Of a stretch of 64,000 bases of DNA, positions 55,391-63,273 are shown in pieces (the first letter of the stretch is position 1; every line of letters starts with the position of its first letter). This stretch comes from Photobacterium sp. DA100 (GTDB taxonomy: Bacteria > Pseudomonadota > Gammaproteobacteria > Enterobacterales > Vibrionaceae): the NCBI RefSeq assembly GCF_029223585.1, contig NZ_CP119424.1:1426001-1490000 (forward strand), in the 5' to 3' direction. Both the position numbers and the translations under genes were made by a program. Below the pieces are notes generated by a model, which ran no database searches, had not been told where the DNA came from, and saw only the letters and a program-made list of their open reading frames with translations.

Positions 55391-56713
55391 TTAGAACCAG
55401 ATTTCAGCGTGTACGCCGAAGACGAACTGATCTTTCTCACCAGCTTCAGTGATGCCGATTGCACCAGCTGCTGCTTCATCGTTAGTACCAACCCAAGTAA
55501 CGTATGGCTTGATTTGTGGACGACCGAAGTAGTCAGCGTTAACAGTGAAAACAGATGCCGCTTCAAGGGTGTAGAAATCAGTTGCCTTGTCTTTACGGCC
55601 CCACTGACCACCGTTAACTTCTTCAACAGCGTAAGAACCTGTGAATTCCCAGCGGAAGTTATCGTTCACTTTGTAAGTTGGGCGTGCAGCGAAGATGTAA
55701 CGAGTTACTTCGTCAGTAGCATTGCCTGTTGCGCCCCAGTCCATGTTCTCTGGCGCCCAGTAGGTGAATTCTGTACCTAGCTGCCAGTTGTTGTTGATGT
55801 TTAGTACACCGTAAGAGGTAATGAACAGAGACTTAGAATCTTCTAGCCAATCACCGCTCCAACCACCGAAGTTCACACCACGGTTAGAGCCTAGGCCTTC
55901 ACCGTATGCGATTGCAGTCTGGCTCCAACCATCGAAGCCGTAGTAGTCACGGTTATAGGTTACCGACACACCGAAACCATCGTCTGCAGAGTCTACGCGA
56001 GGTAGTTTTTCATCGGCGCGAGTCATGAACTTAGCATCAAAGTCAAAGCTACCGCCCAGGGCTTTAACACCGTAGTAGTAAAGGTCAAAAGAAGTAACGG
56101 TTGTACGCTCGCCATCATTAGGGCGATCTTCAAAGCCCGCTTCAGGGTCAGCAGCAACTACCGCAAAGCCTGTTTTGTGGCCTGAGCTCAAGTTAGTTTC
56201 AAAACCTGCACCCATACCTGATGACTGTTTCCAGAACTCACCAGAAAGGATACCAGCAGCACGGTTCAGGAAGCGACGACCAGCCCAAATCTCAGTACCA
56301 TCACCCAAGTAAGGAAGGTTACCAAGTGCTACATATGCTTCTTTCACTTCTAGTTGAGCAACAGTATTGGTTTTCTCGGCACCTGAAGATGTGTAGTAGA
56401 AAGAGTCGCCGTTACCATATTCAGTACGAGTAACGAAATCACTGTAAACGCCGTTTGCAAATTCCGTGTGTTTCTTCAGAACGAACTCAATCTGGTTAGC
56501 ACTTTTACCAGATGTACCAGCCGTGCGGTAATCAGGCTTGCCCAACTCTGAATCAAATGACTGTAGATCTTCGTTGAAACGGAAGTTCATAGAACCGTAA
56601 CCATGTACTTCCCAGCCGTCAGTCAAGATGTCAGTGGCAGATTCAGCGGCTACATTGTGTGAAGCTAGCGCGGTAAGTAATGCCGCTGCTACAGGTACTA
56701 ACTTGTGTTTCAT
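55391..56713 (-). CDS. lamB: LamB, maltoporin
   Basis: 440 residues. Signal peptide to ASHNVAA, then the family start DGWEVHGYGSMNFRFNEDLQ and an 18-strand barrel ending in the Phe-terminated GVHAEIWF. Greasy-slide aromatics (YFPRG-like WAPENMDWG, FWKQSSGMGAGF) are present. It forms trimers that let maltodextrins pass the outer membrane. Divergent from the GlgX-type gene, with several MalT-like boxes between them; start after AAGGGA. Confidence 0.95.
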   Translation of the reverse strand: MKHKLVPVAAALLTALASHNVAAESATDILTDGWEVHGYGSMNFRFNEDLQSFDSELGKPDYRTAGTSGKSANQIEFVLKKHTEFANGVYSDFVTRTEYGNGDSFYYTSSGAEKTNTVAQLEVKEAYVALGNLPYLGDGTEIWAGRRFLNRAAGILSGEFWKQSSGMGAGFETNLSSGHKTGFAVVAADPEAGFEDRPNDGERTTVTSFDLYYYGVKALGGSFDFDAKFMTRADEKLPRVDSADDGFGVSVTYNRDYYGFDGWSQTAIAYGEGLGSNRGVNFGGWSGDWLEDSKSLFITSYGVLNINNNWQLGTEFTYWAPENMDWGATGNATDEVTRYIFAARPTYKVNDNFRWEFTGSYAVEEVNGGQWGRKDKATDFYTLEAASVFTVNADYFGRPQIKPYVTWVGTNDEAAAGAIGITEAGEKDQFVFGVHAEIWF

Positions 56714-56798
56714 AGGAATGTCCCTTCTTATATTTTATCGTGACTGCTATCTAGCAATCTTTTCGGGACTCATATTCAGCCTTGATACAGTTTTCTAC

Positions 56799-56860
56799 AT
56801 CCTCCCGACGCCGGGAGGAGGAGGGAGGATGAGAGGGGCGTAGGAAATGGGGTGGAGAGG
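56799..56860. promoter_or_regulatory. MalT-like boxes between lamB and glgX
   Basis: Plus strand: GGGAGGAGGA (56813-56822), GGGAGGATGAG (56823-56833), GGGGCGTAGG (56835-56844) and GGGGTGGAGAGG (56849-56860); minus strand: GGGAGGATG (56799-56807). The clustering on both strands fits joint control of the divergent genes. The rest of 56714-57082 is AT-rich with no gene. Confidence 0.78.
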
Positions 56861-57082
56861 CGATCCGTGATAAGCCTCACGAAGGATAGGCGTAAAACTG
56901 AAAGAAAATTACACCTCAAGCCATAAAAACAAGAAGCCAGTCACTTTTATTCAATAATATTGAAATTATCGGTAACTGAATTTTTTTTAAATTTTTAAGA
57001 AAAAAAAACTTCTCTTGACTGATTTAATTTTCCCGCTTAAATAGCACTATAGATGTGTAAAATTAGCAAAGAGATGTACAGG

Positions 57083-59032
57083 ATGTTCGCTAAATTAGCT
57101 CAGCCATATCCACTAGGGGCTACATTATGTGATCAGGGTTGTAATTTTTCTATTCATTGCCCAGAAAACAAAGAAATCCAACTGGTTTTATTTGATAGCA
57201 ACAATAAAAGAACCTTCATTGAATTAGAGAATAAACACTTAGATATACATTACACCTTCGTCAAAGGTATTAATAAGGGGCAGGTATACGGTTACCAAAT
57301 AAAAGACAAAAACGAATACCGCCTAATATTAGACCCTTATGCCCAAGCCCTAAATAAAGTCCCTTATTATATTGAACCCTTTACTGCCGATAGAAGCTGG
57401 CATTTTGCCAAATCGGTAGTGGTAGACCACAGCTTCGACTGGGATGGCACGACTCTGCCACAAGTCCCCCTTGAAGAAACCGTTATTTTCGAAACGCACG
57501 TAAAAGGCTTTACCAAACAGCACCCTCAGATCGAAGAAAAGTATCAGGGTACCTACTTAGGCTTGTGCCAGCCAGACATGATCAACTACTTCAAAGAGCA
57601 AGGTGTCACCAGCTTACAGCTGCTTCCCGTGACATCCTGCATGTCTGAGCCCCATTTGCTGAAAATGGACAAAGTCAACTACTGGGGCTACAACAGCCTA
57701 TGCTTTATGGCCCCAGAACCGCGCTATGCCACCGACGATCCGGTCACAGAAATGAAGACCATGGTCCGGGAGCTGCACCGCCATGGCATCGAAGTTATCA
57801 TGGATATCGTCTTCAACCATACCGCGGAAGGCGGTGAGGGGGGCCCAAAATTCCACTTCAAATGCCTGGATAAGAAATACTACCTACTGGACTCTCACAA
57901 GAGTTACAAGAACCATACCGGCTGCGGAAACAGCTTTGATCTCACCTACCAGCCGAGCTTGAATATGGTTCTGGATACCCTGCGCCACTGGGTCACCCAT
58001 TACCAGATTGACGGCTTCCGGTTTGATTTAGCCGCCACTCTTGGCCGCAATGGTGACCGGTTCAATACCCAGAGCGCCTTCTTTAAGGCAATAGGTCAAG
58101 ACCCCGTCCTGCAACGGGTGAAGCTCATCGCCGAACCGTGGGATATTGGACCTGACGGCTATCAGCTTGGCTATTTCCCTCGCGGCTGGAATGAATGCAA
58201 CGACAAGTTCCGCGACACGGTAAAAAGCTACTGGCTGTGCCGCGAAAACAATGTCAAAGAATTTGCTACCCGATTTATGGGCTCGCGTGACCTGTTCAGT
58301 GCCGGTAAATGGCCTGATAAGCTACCGGTGAACTTTGTGTCTTACCATGATGGGTTTACGTTGCAGGATCTGGTTTCTTACAACGAGAAGCACAACCACG
58401 CCAACGGTGAAAACAACCGTGACGGCCATGGCGACAACCGCTCGAACAACCAAGGCTTTGAAGGGGAAACCACTAACTATGCCGTACTGAGCCGCCGAGA
58501 GCGGCAAAAACGCAATTTAATGACTACCCTGCTATTTAGCTTCGGGATCCCTCATATTCTCGCTGTCGATGCCCTGTCCCATACCCAGGGAGGGAATAAC
58601 AATGCCTATTGCCAGGACAATGAGATCAGCTGGGCGGATTGGACGCCATGCAGGGATAAATCAGAATTCAGCCAATGGCTGGCCATCATGCTTGAACGGC
58701 GCAAGACCTATATGTCGCCTTTCATTCGGGCCTTCAGCGGGCCTAACCGAGGCCACCATCGTATCCATTGGAACCGCTCTGACGGCCAGCCGATGAATGC
58801 CGAAGACTGGCATGGGCTGGACGCCTTTTCGCTATACCTTGGCTTATTTGATGCAGGAAAAGAGCTGCTGTTCTTAATCAACAGCTCAACGATCCCAACC
58901 CGCTACCGCCTGCCTGAAGGCGGCAAGTGGCAGGTGATTTGTGATACTTCCGAAGCAACACTTGGGGCCCGGCAGGTACAAACGACGTACATGCAAGGCG
59001 CACAATCGCTGACGATTTTGTACCGGGCTTAA
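57083..59032 (+). CDS. glgX: GlgX-type glycogen/maltodextrin debranching enzyme (GH13 isoamylase)
   Basis: 649 residues from the ATG at 57083 (AKLAQPYPLGATLCDQGCNF, which aligns with the start of E. coli GlgX). N-terminal CBM48 domain (~1-110), then GH13: DIVFNHTAEGGEGG (I), DGFRFDLAATLG with the nucleophile (II), LIAEPWDIGPDGY (III), SYHDGFTLQDL (IV). It hydrolyses alpha-1,6 branches of phosphorylase-limit dextrins. It is divergent from lamB and far from other glg genes, so it is probably used for maltodextrins rather than stored glycogen. Confidence 0.88.
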   Translation: MFAKLAQPYPLGATLCDQGCNFSIHCPENKEIQLVLFDSNNKRTFIELENKHLDIHYTFVKGINKGQVYGYQIKDKNEYRLILDPYAQALNKVPYYIEPFTADRSWHFAKSVVVDHSFDWDGTTLPQVPLEETVIFETHVKGFTKQHPQIEEKYQGTYLGLCQPDMINYFKEQGVTSLQLLPVTSCMSEPHLLKMDKVNYWGYNSLCFMAPEPRYATDDPVTEMKTMVRELHRHGIEVIMDIVFNHTAEGGEGGPKFHFKCLDKKYYLLDSHKSYKNHTGCGNSFDLTYQPSLNMVLDTLRHWVTHYQIDGFRFDLAATLGRNGDRFNTQSAFFKAIGQDPVLQRVKLIAEPWDIGPDGYQLGYFPRGWNECNDKFRDTVKSYWLCRENNVKEFATRFMGSRDLFSAGKWPDKLPVNFVSYHDGFTLQDLVSYNEKHNHANGENNRDGHGDNRSNNQGFEGETTNYAVLSRRERQKRNLMTTLLFSFGIPHILAVDALSHTQGGNNNAYCQDNEISWADWTPCRDKSEFSQWLAIMLERRKTYMSPFIRAFSGPNRGHHRIHWNRSDGQPMNAEDWHGLDAFSLYLGLFDAGKELLFLINSSTIPTRYRLPEGGKWQVICDTSEATLGARQVQTTYMQGAQSLTILYRA

Positions 59033-59091
59033 TTCCGGTTATCAATCACTCCAGCCCGACCTCACCAACAATGAGTTCGGGCTGAGACATA

Positions 59092-60174
59092 TCAGCACAA
59101 CAGATTTGCCCTCGCCTGTTCGATACATCTATCCGATATCTTCAGGCGTTTCATGTACATGGTCGTTGCCCCCCCCCCATCAGAAAAACACGCTTCTCCA
59201 AGCGCAGCGGTCAAGGCTCTTTCCAGCAGCCTGAAACTACGATACTCACCAATGCCCAGCTGATTTGTCATAAGATAATTGTCAGCGATTTCCTTTTTGG
59301 ACGCACCCGCCATCAGCTGCAAGAAGGCGCACATCACCCCCGTTCGGTCTGAGCCCAGCCTGCAATGAATTAGATATGGCCCCTGACTACGGGCAAGAGT
59401 CTCAATCAGGCACCGGATACCATCTTCAAAGCCGAGCTCGTCATCATTTAATGCCTCATTGCGGTCCGACATGAAATACACGGTCTCGTAAGCAACCGGC
59501 ACGCTATGGACATGCCCCTGCAACCAGCAGCGTTTGTAGTAGCTATCCCGTGCCGACGGCATGAAATGAGCAAGAGCCTGCTCGCTGTCCGATAAATTAA
59601 CCACGCTTTCAATTCGGCGTTCTTCGATAAGGGACATCGCAGCGGCTTGACGGAGGGGCTCAATCACTTTTAATTCAGTATGGTTGCTTCTTGACGGCAT
59701 CACTGGATGGTAGCTGCGATAGAGCCAACCTGGTTTGAGTTGGCCACCGGTTACAGCACGAAAATTGGCTAATTGGGAGCTTGAAGTGAAATGCTCTATT
59801 TGGTTTTTTATCAGGAAAGATTGCTCTGATGCCTCAGATATCTCTTGCAACTGACGCTGCGAGGGGGTGTCTAAAAACAATAATTGGTTAAAACCTCCAT
59901 TACACTGATTATTGAAATAATGCCCCGCTTGAAGGGGGGCTATTTCTATTGGAGACTGAATTTCATCATCCCAAATGACATATTCAATAAAACCTGAATT
60001 GCCGATTTTATTTACCTCATCAAGGTTTTTTATCAACCGACAGCCATTTTTTCTATTTTCAAACCGGAAAGCCTCTTCAACCTGCCAATTTGTAAATGTC
60101 CCTTTCAAATATAAACTTTCTCGTTTGATGGGAAATACGAACTCAACCTGATTATCTTTGATTTTATAATGCAT
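59092..60174 (-). CDS. Tyrosine-phosphatase-like protein with N-terminal starch-binding-like domain
   Basis: 360 residues from the ATG at 60174; a TTG at 60192 has GAGG eight bases upstream and is an alternative. Residues ~10-40 (FPIKRESLYLKGTFTNWQ) match a CBM48/CBM20-like strand pattern also present in the debranching enzyme at 46594. Residues ~137-155 (NFRAVTGGQLKPGWLYRS) and HCRLGSDRTG with CX5R at C271-R277 identify a Y_phosphatase3 (PF13350-like) domain with a plausible general acid D237. Carbohydrate module plus cysteine phosphatase is the layout of laforin (CBM20-DSP) and SEX4-type glucan phosphatases, here beside maltodextrin enzymes. It may remove phosphate from glucans, or be a protein-tyrosine phosphatase targeted to glucan. 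A G10 tract (59169-59178) lies near the C-terminus. Confidence 0.72.
   Translation of the reverse strand: MHYKIKDNQVEFVFPIKRESLYLKGTFTNWQVEEAFRFENRKNGCRLIKNLDEVNKIGNSGFIEYVIWDDEIQSPIEIAPLQAGHYFNNQCNGGFNQLLFLDTPSQRQLQEISEASEQSFLIKNQIEHFTSSSQLANFRAVTGGQLKPGWLYRSYHPVMPSRSNHTELKVIEPLRQAAAMSLIEERRIESVVNLSDSEQALAHFMPSARDSYYKRCWLQGHVHSVPVAYETVYFMSDRNEALNDDELGFEDGIRCLIETLARSQGPYLIHCRLGSDRTGVMCAFLQLMAGASKKEIADNYLMTNQLGIGEYRSFRLLERALTAALGEACFSDGGGATTMYMKRLKISDRCIEQARANLLC
59169..59178 (-). repeat. Homopolymeric G10 tract inside the phosphatase gene
   Basis: Ten C on the plus strand (ten G in the coding strand) encode GGG at residues 333-335. Slippage by one base would replace the last ~25 residues. 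Confidence 0.85.
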
Positions 60175-60241
60175 AAATTTGCAACCACACAAGTACACAG
60201 CCTCACCGCTGAATAACTACGCAGAGGCTATAAATAAAAAG

Positions 60242-60269
60242 GGCTCTATTTCAATCAAGAAATAGAGCC
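60242..60269 (-). terminator. Terminator of the oligo-glucosidase gene
   Basis: GGCTCTATTTC pairs exactly with GAAATAGAGCC around a 6-nt loop, followed on the minus strand by CTTTTTATTT. Confidence 0.9.
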
Positions 60270-60299
60270 AAGCCTAACAATAATGACAATTAACGTCAG

Positions 60300-61949
60300 T
60301 TAACGACTTTCAGGTAGCAAGACAGCAAAAGACTCATACGGTTTAAGCGATATCGATGCTGGCAGTGCTTGAGGGTATTCATAGTTTGCGATCACACATT
60401 CGACCTGCTCTGCTTGCAGATGGTCGGGCAAATCCAAGGTGATCGCATCCGAGGTAAAGTTGTTGAGCACAAACAAGCGCTGTTGAGCATCCGAGCGAAC
60501 ATAGCCAAAGACCTTTTCATGCTCTTCAAACACAGGCTCAAACTCGCCATATACAATGACAGGCATCGACTTACGCAACTCAATCAACTTCTGGTAGTGA
60601 TAGAACACGGAATTTTGGTCATCCAGTGCTGCACTGACATTCACCTCAGGGTAGTTCGGATTCACCTTGATCCAAGGCGCAACAGACGAGAAGCCACCGT
60701 TAGTGCTGTCGTTCCACTGCATCGGTGTACGACCGTTATCGCGGCTGTTCTCATGAACCGCTGCCAACATAGTTTCTGGTGCCACACCATTTTCGGTACG
60801 CTCTTTGTAGAAGTTCAGCGTCTCGATATCTCGGTATTCGTCAATACTGTCAAAGGCGACATTGGTCATGCCGATCTCTTCACCTTGGTAAATGTAAGGT
60901 GTGCCTTTCATCATATGCAGCGTTGTCGCCAACATTTTGGCCGATTCAACTCGGTACTGGCCATCACAGCCGTATTTCGATACCACGCGAGGTAAATCAT
61001 GATTATTCCAGAACAAGGAGTTCCAGCCTTCGTCAGCCAGTTCTACTTGCCATTTGGTCAATACCTTCTTGAAGGTTGGGAGATCCAGCGGGATTGGCTG
61101 CCACTTATCTCCATGCTTCCAGGTCAGGCTAATGTGCTCGAATTGGAACACCATCGAAAATTCTTCGCGAGCCGGATCGCTGTACAGTTTGGCAATCTCA
61201 GGTGTCGCATCCCAAGTTTCACCCACAGTCAGAAGATCTTTATCACCGAATGTGGCGCGGTTCATCTGCTGGATAAGCGGGTGCAGGCGTGGGCCGTTGC
61301 CGGTGATTTTCTTGTCGATTTCCTTACCAATAAGGTCGATAACATCTAAACGGAAACCACCGATCCCCTTATCGATCCACCAGTTCATCATCTTATGGAC
61401 TTCTTCTTGGACCTTCGGGTTTTCCCAATTCAAGTCCGGCTGACGCTTGGAGAAAATATGCAGGAAGTACTCACCGGTCTGCTCATCGAATTCCCAGCCG
61501 CTGCCGCCAAATACAGAGCCCATTTCATCCGGTACACCGCCGTCTTCGGCAGGTTGACGCCAAACGTAGTAGTCTCGATAAGGATTGTCTTTCGATTTAC
61601 GGGCTTCGACAAACCAAGGATGCTCATCGGAAGTATGGTTCACCACCAAATCCATGATAATTCGGATGTCACGCTTTTTAGCTTCCGCGAGCAATTTGTC
61701 CATGTCCTCCATGGTGCCAAATTCCGGAGCGATATCCTGATAGTCAGAAATATCATAGCCATTGTCATCCATTGGCGATTTATACACCGGCGACAACCAC
61801 AGGACATTCACACCCAAGGTTTTCAGGTAATCCAGCTTGCTGATAATTCCCTGAAGATCCCCCATGCCATCATTGTTACTGTCGCAGAAGCTGCGCGGGT
61901 AGATCTGGTATACGACGGCATCGTGCCACCATTTAGGCGTCATGTTCAT
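60300..61949 (-). CDS. GH13 oligo-alpha-glucosidase (oligo-1,6-glucosidase/alpha-glucosidase)
   Basis: 549 residues, cytoplasmic, AGGG six bases before the ATG. Family start WHDAVVYQIYPRSFCDSNND and GDLQGIISKLDYLKTLGVN; MDLVVNHTSDEHPWF (region I), GFRLDVIDLIG with the nucleophile (II), TVGETWDATPE (III), WNNHDLPRVVS (IV). The residue after the nucleophile is Val (DVI), the marker commonly linked with alpha-1,6 specificity, as in oligo-1,6-glucosidases. It probably releases glucose from isomaltose or panose left by the debranching enzymes. Trehalose-6-phosphate hydrolase is an alternative within the same subgroup but has no PTS partner here. Single gene with terminator. Confidence 0.88.
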   Translation of the reverse strand: MNMTPKWWHDAVVYQIYPRSFCDSNNDGMGDLQGIISKLDYLKTLGVNVLWLSPVYKSPMDDNGYDISDYQDIAPEFGTMEDMDKLLAEAKKRDIRIIMDLVVNHTSDEHPWFVEARKSKDNPYRDYYVWRQPAEDGGVPDEMGSVFGGSGWEFDEQTGEYFLHIFSKRQPDLNWENPKVQEEVHKMMNWWIDKGIGGFRLDVIDLIGKEIDKKITGNGPRLHPLIQQMNRATFGDKDLLTVGETWDATPEIAKLYSDPAREEFSMVFQFEHISLTWKHGDKWQPIPLDLPTFKKVLTKWQVELADEGWNSLFWNNHDLPRVVSKYGCDGQYRVESAKMLATTLHMMKGTPYIYQGEEIGMTNVAFDSIDEYRDIETLNFYKERTENGVAPETMLAAVHENSRDNGRTPMQWNDSTNGGFSSVAPWIKVNPNYPEVNVSAALDDQNSVFYHYQKLIELRKSMPVIVYGEFEPVFEEHEKVFGYVRSDAQQRLFVLNNFTSDAITLDLPDHLQAEQVECVIANYEYPQALPASISLKPYESFAVLLPESR

Positions 61950-62203
61950 GGCAAACCCTCAATAGACGTGCTCCAAAGGAGCACAATCATCTAAGTTGTA
62001 TTCTAAGTACGAAATCAAAGTTGCCGATATCTTATGACGATCCCTTTATTATGAAAAATACACCAGCACCCAAGTGATATAGCTTTTTCCTATACCACAG
62101 AGAATATTACCGACAGAGATCACAAGTTCGATTCCTTTTTCTTTGTGATCAATTTCAAAAAGTGTGAGACTGCTTGCAAAGATAATTTCACTGGTTTTTA
62201 TCG

Positions 62204-63103
62204 ATGGACAAGCACTACCGCCAATTTCTCGCCATTGCTGAACTGGGTAACATCAGCTCGGCCGCCCAGCAGCTAAACCTAAGCCAACCTACACTGACCA
62301 ATAACATGAAAAAGTTAGAGCATAACTTAGGGGTTTCCCTCTTCACGCGCCGTTCCAAGGGGGTCGATCTCACCGAATATGGCAAACTTTTCCAAGAACA
62401 GGTTCAAGATCTAAGCCGCCGTCATGACGCTATGCTAGACAAACTTGCCGATCTCAAAGCCCGAAAAACCGAAAAAATCAAAATGGGCACCGGTGATGCC
62501 TGGTGGGAAGTCTTTGTTAAAGATGCGCTGCACTCCTATTGCAACCAGCACCCCGGTATTTCAATCCAGCTTGAATTTGGCAATCACCTCAAGCTGATGG
62601 ACATGCTTATCCATGGCCATATCGACCTCTTTATTGGTCATGAGATTCAAGGCCTGTCTCGCCGCTGCAATGTACAATTTTCACCGATTTTGCAAGATCA
62701 AGAAGCGCAGTTCGTCCATCGCTCACACCCCCTTCTTATCAACAGTGATATCAAAAAAGACTATGACATTTACCCTCTGCTGCAAGTCACCCCAGATCAG
62801 GACAATTATCAACACCTGATTGAAAACCCGCAGCCCAAACAACAAGAGAAGGAAAGGAAAAAACTCGGTGAGAGAATCAGCTACGAAATCAATTCGCTCA
62901 GTGCTAGCCTGGATTTCCTCGCCAACTCTAAAGCCATCATGCCCTATACCAACAATATGGCTGACTACTTTGCTCAATTCGACATTGTGCCCTTGCCAGA
63001 GACCCACTCCCCGCAAACCGGCATCGTCGGGATTTACCACCTCAATGAAGCCCTCCCATCTCATATATCTGATATTAAACATATTTTAATAACTTCCCCC
63101 TAA
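62204..63103 (+). CDS. LysR-family transcriptional regulator
   Basis: 299 residues. The helix-turn-helix is complete: FLAIAELGNISSAAQQLNLS, QPTLTNNMKKLEHNLGVSLF (residues ~8-48). A substrate-binding domain follows (~90-299, with LEFGNHLKLMDMLIHGHIDL). No effector can be deduced. It lies between the divergent oligo-glucosidase gene (promoters share 62000-62200) and the porin gene, both carbohydrate genes, so it may control one of them. Confidence 0.9.
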   Translation: MDKHYRQFLAIAELGNISSAAQQLNLSQPTLTNNMKKLEHNLGVSLFTRRSKGVDLTEYGKLFQEQVQDLSRRHDAMLDKLADLKARKTEKIKMGTGDAWWEVFVKDALHSYCNQHPGISIQLEFGNHLKLMDMLIHGHIDLFIGHEIQGLSRRCNVQFSPILQDQEAQFVHRSHPLLINSDIKKDYDIYPLLQVTPDQDNYQHLIENPQPKQQEKERKKLGERISYEINSLSASLDFLANSKAIMPYTNNMADYFAQFDIVPLPETHSPQTGIVGIYHLNEALPSHISDIKHILITSP

Positions 63104-63150
63104 AATCCCCCTGTCGCTTGTGTAAAGAGAATGTGAACCGACTCACGCAG

Positions 63151-63220
63151 TGGGAACATTCCCATTTACGCAACCACCCTTCCCTGCCATCATCTGCCAC
63201 CACAAATGGGAACATTCCCA
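63151..63220 (+). promoter_or_regulatory. Two copies of a TGGGAACATTCCCA operator
   Basis: TGGGAACATTCCCA occurs at 63151-63164 and 63207-63220, 56 bases apart, upstream of the porin gene. Each is a 6+2+6 palindrome (TGGGAA/TTCCCA). The spacing is about five helical turns, as for paired repressor sites. This operator is not the usual LysR T-N11-A shape. The cognate regulator is not known here. Confidence 0.75.
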
Positions 63221-63273
63221 TTCAAATAAATCTAATACGTATGATCAACACATTTCCATTAAAGGGATGAAAA

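Noticed and set aside
60369..60995. 208-codon open frame antisense to the oligo-glucosidase gene
   Set aside because: Overlaps conserved GH13 coding sequence; no signal, domain or ribosome site.
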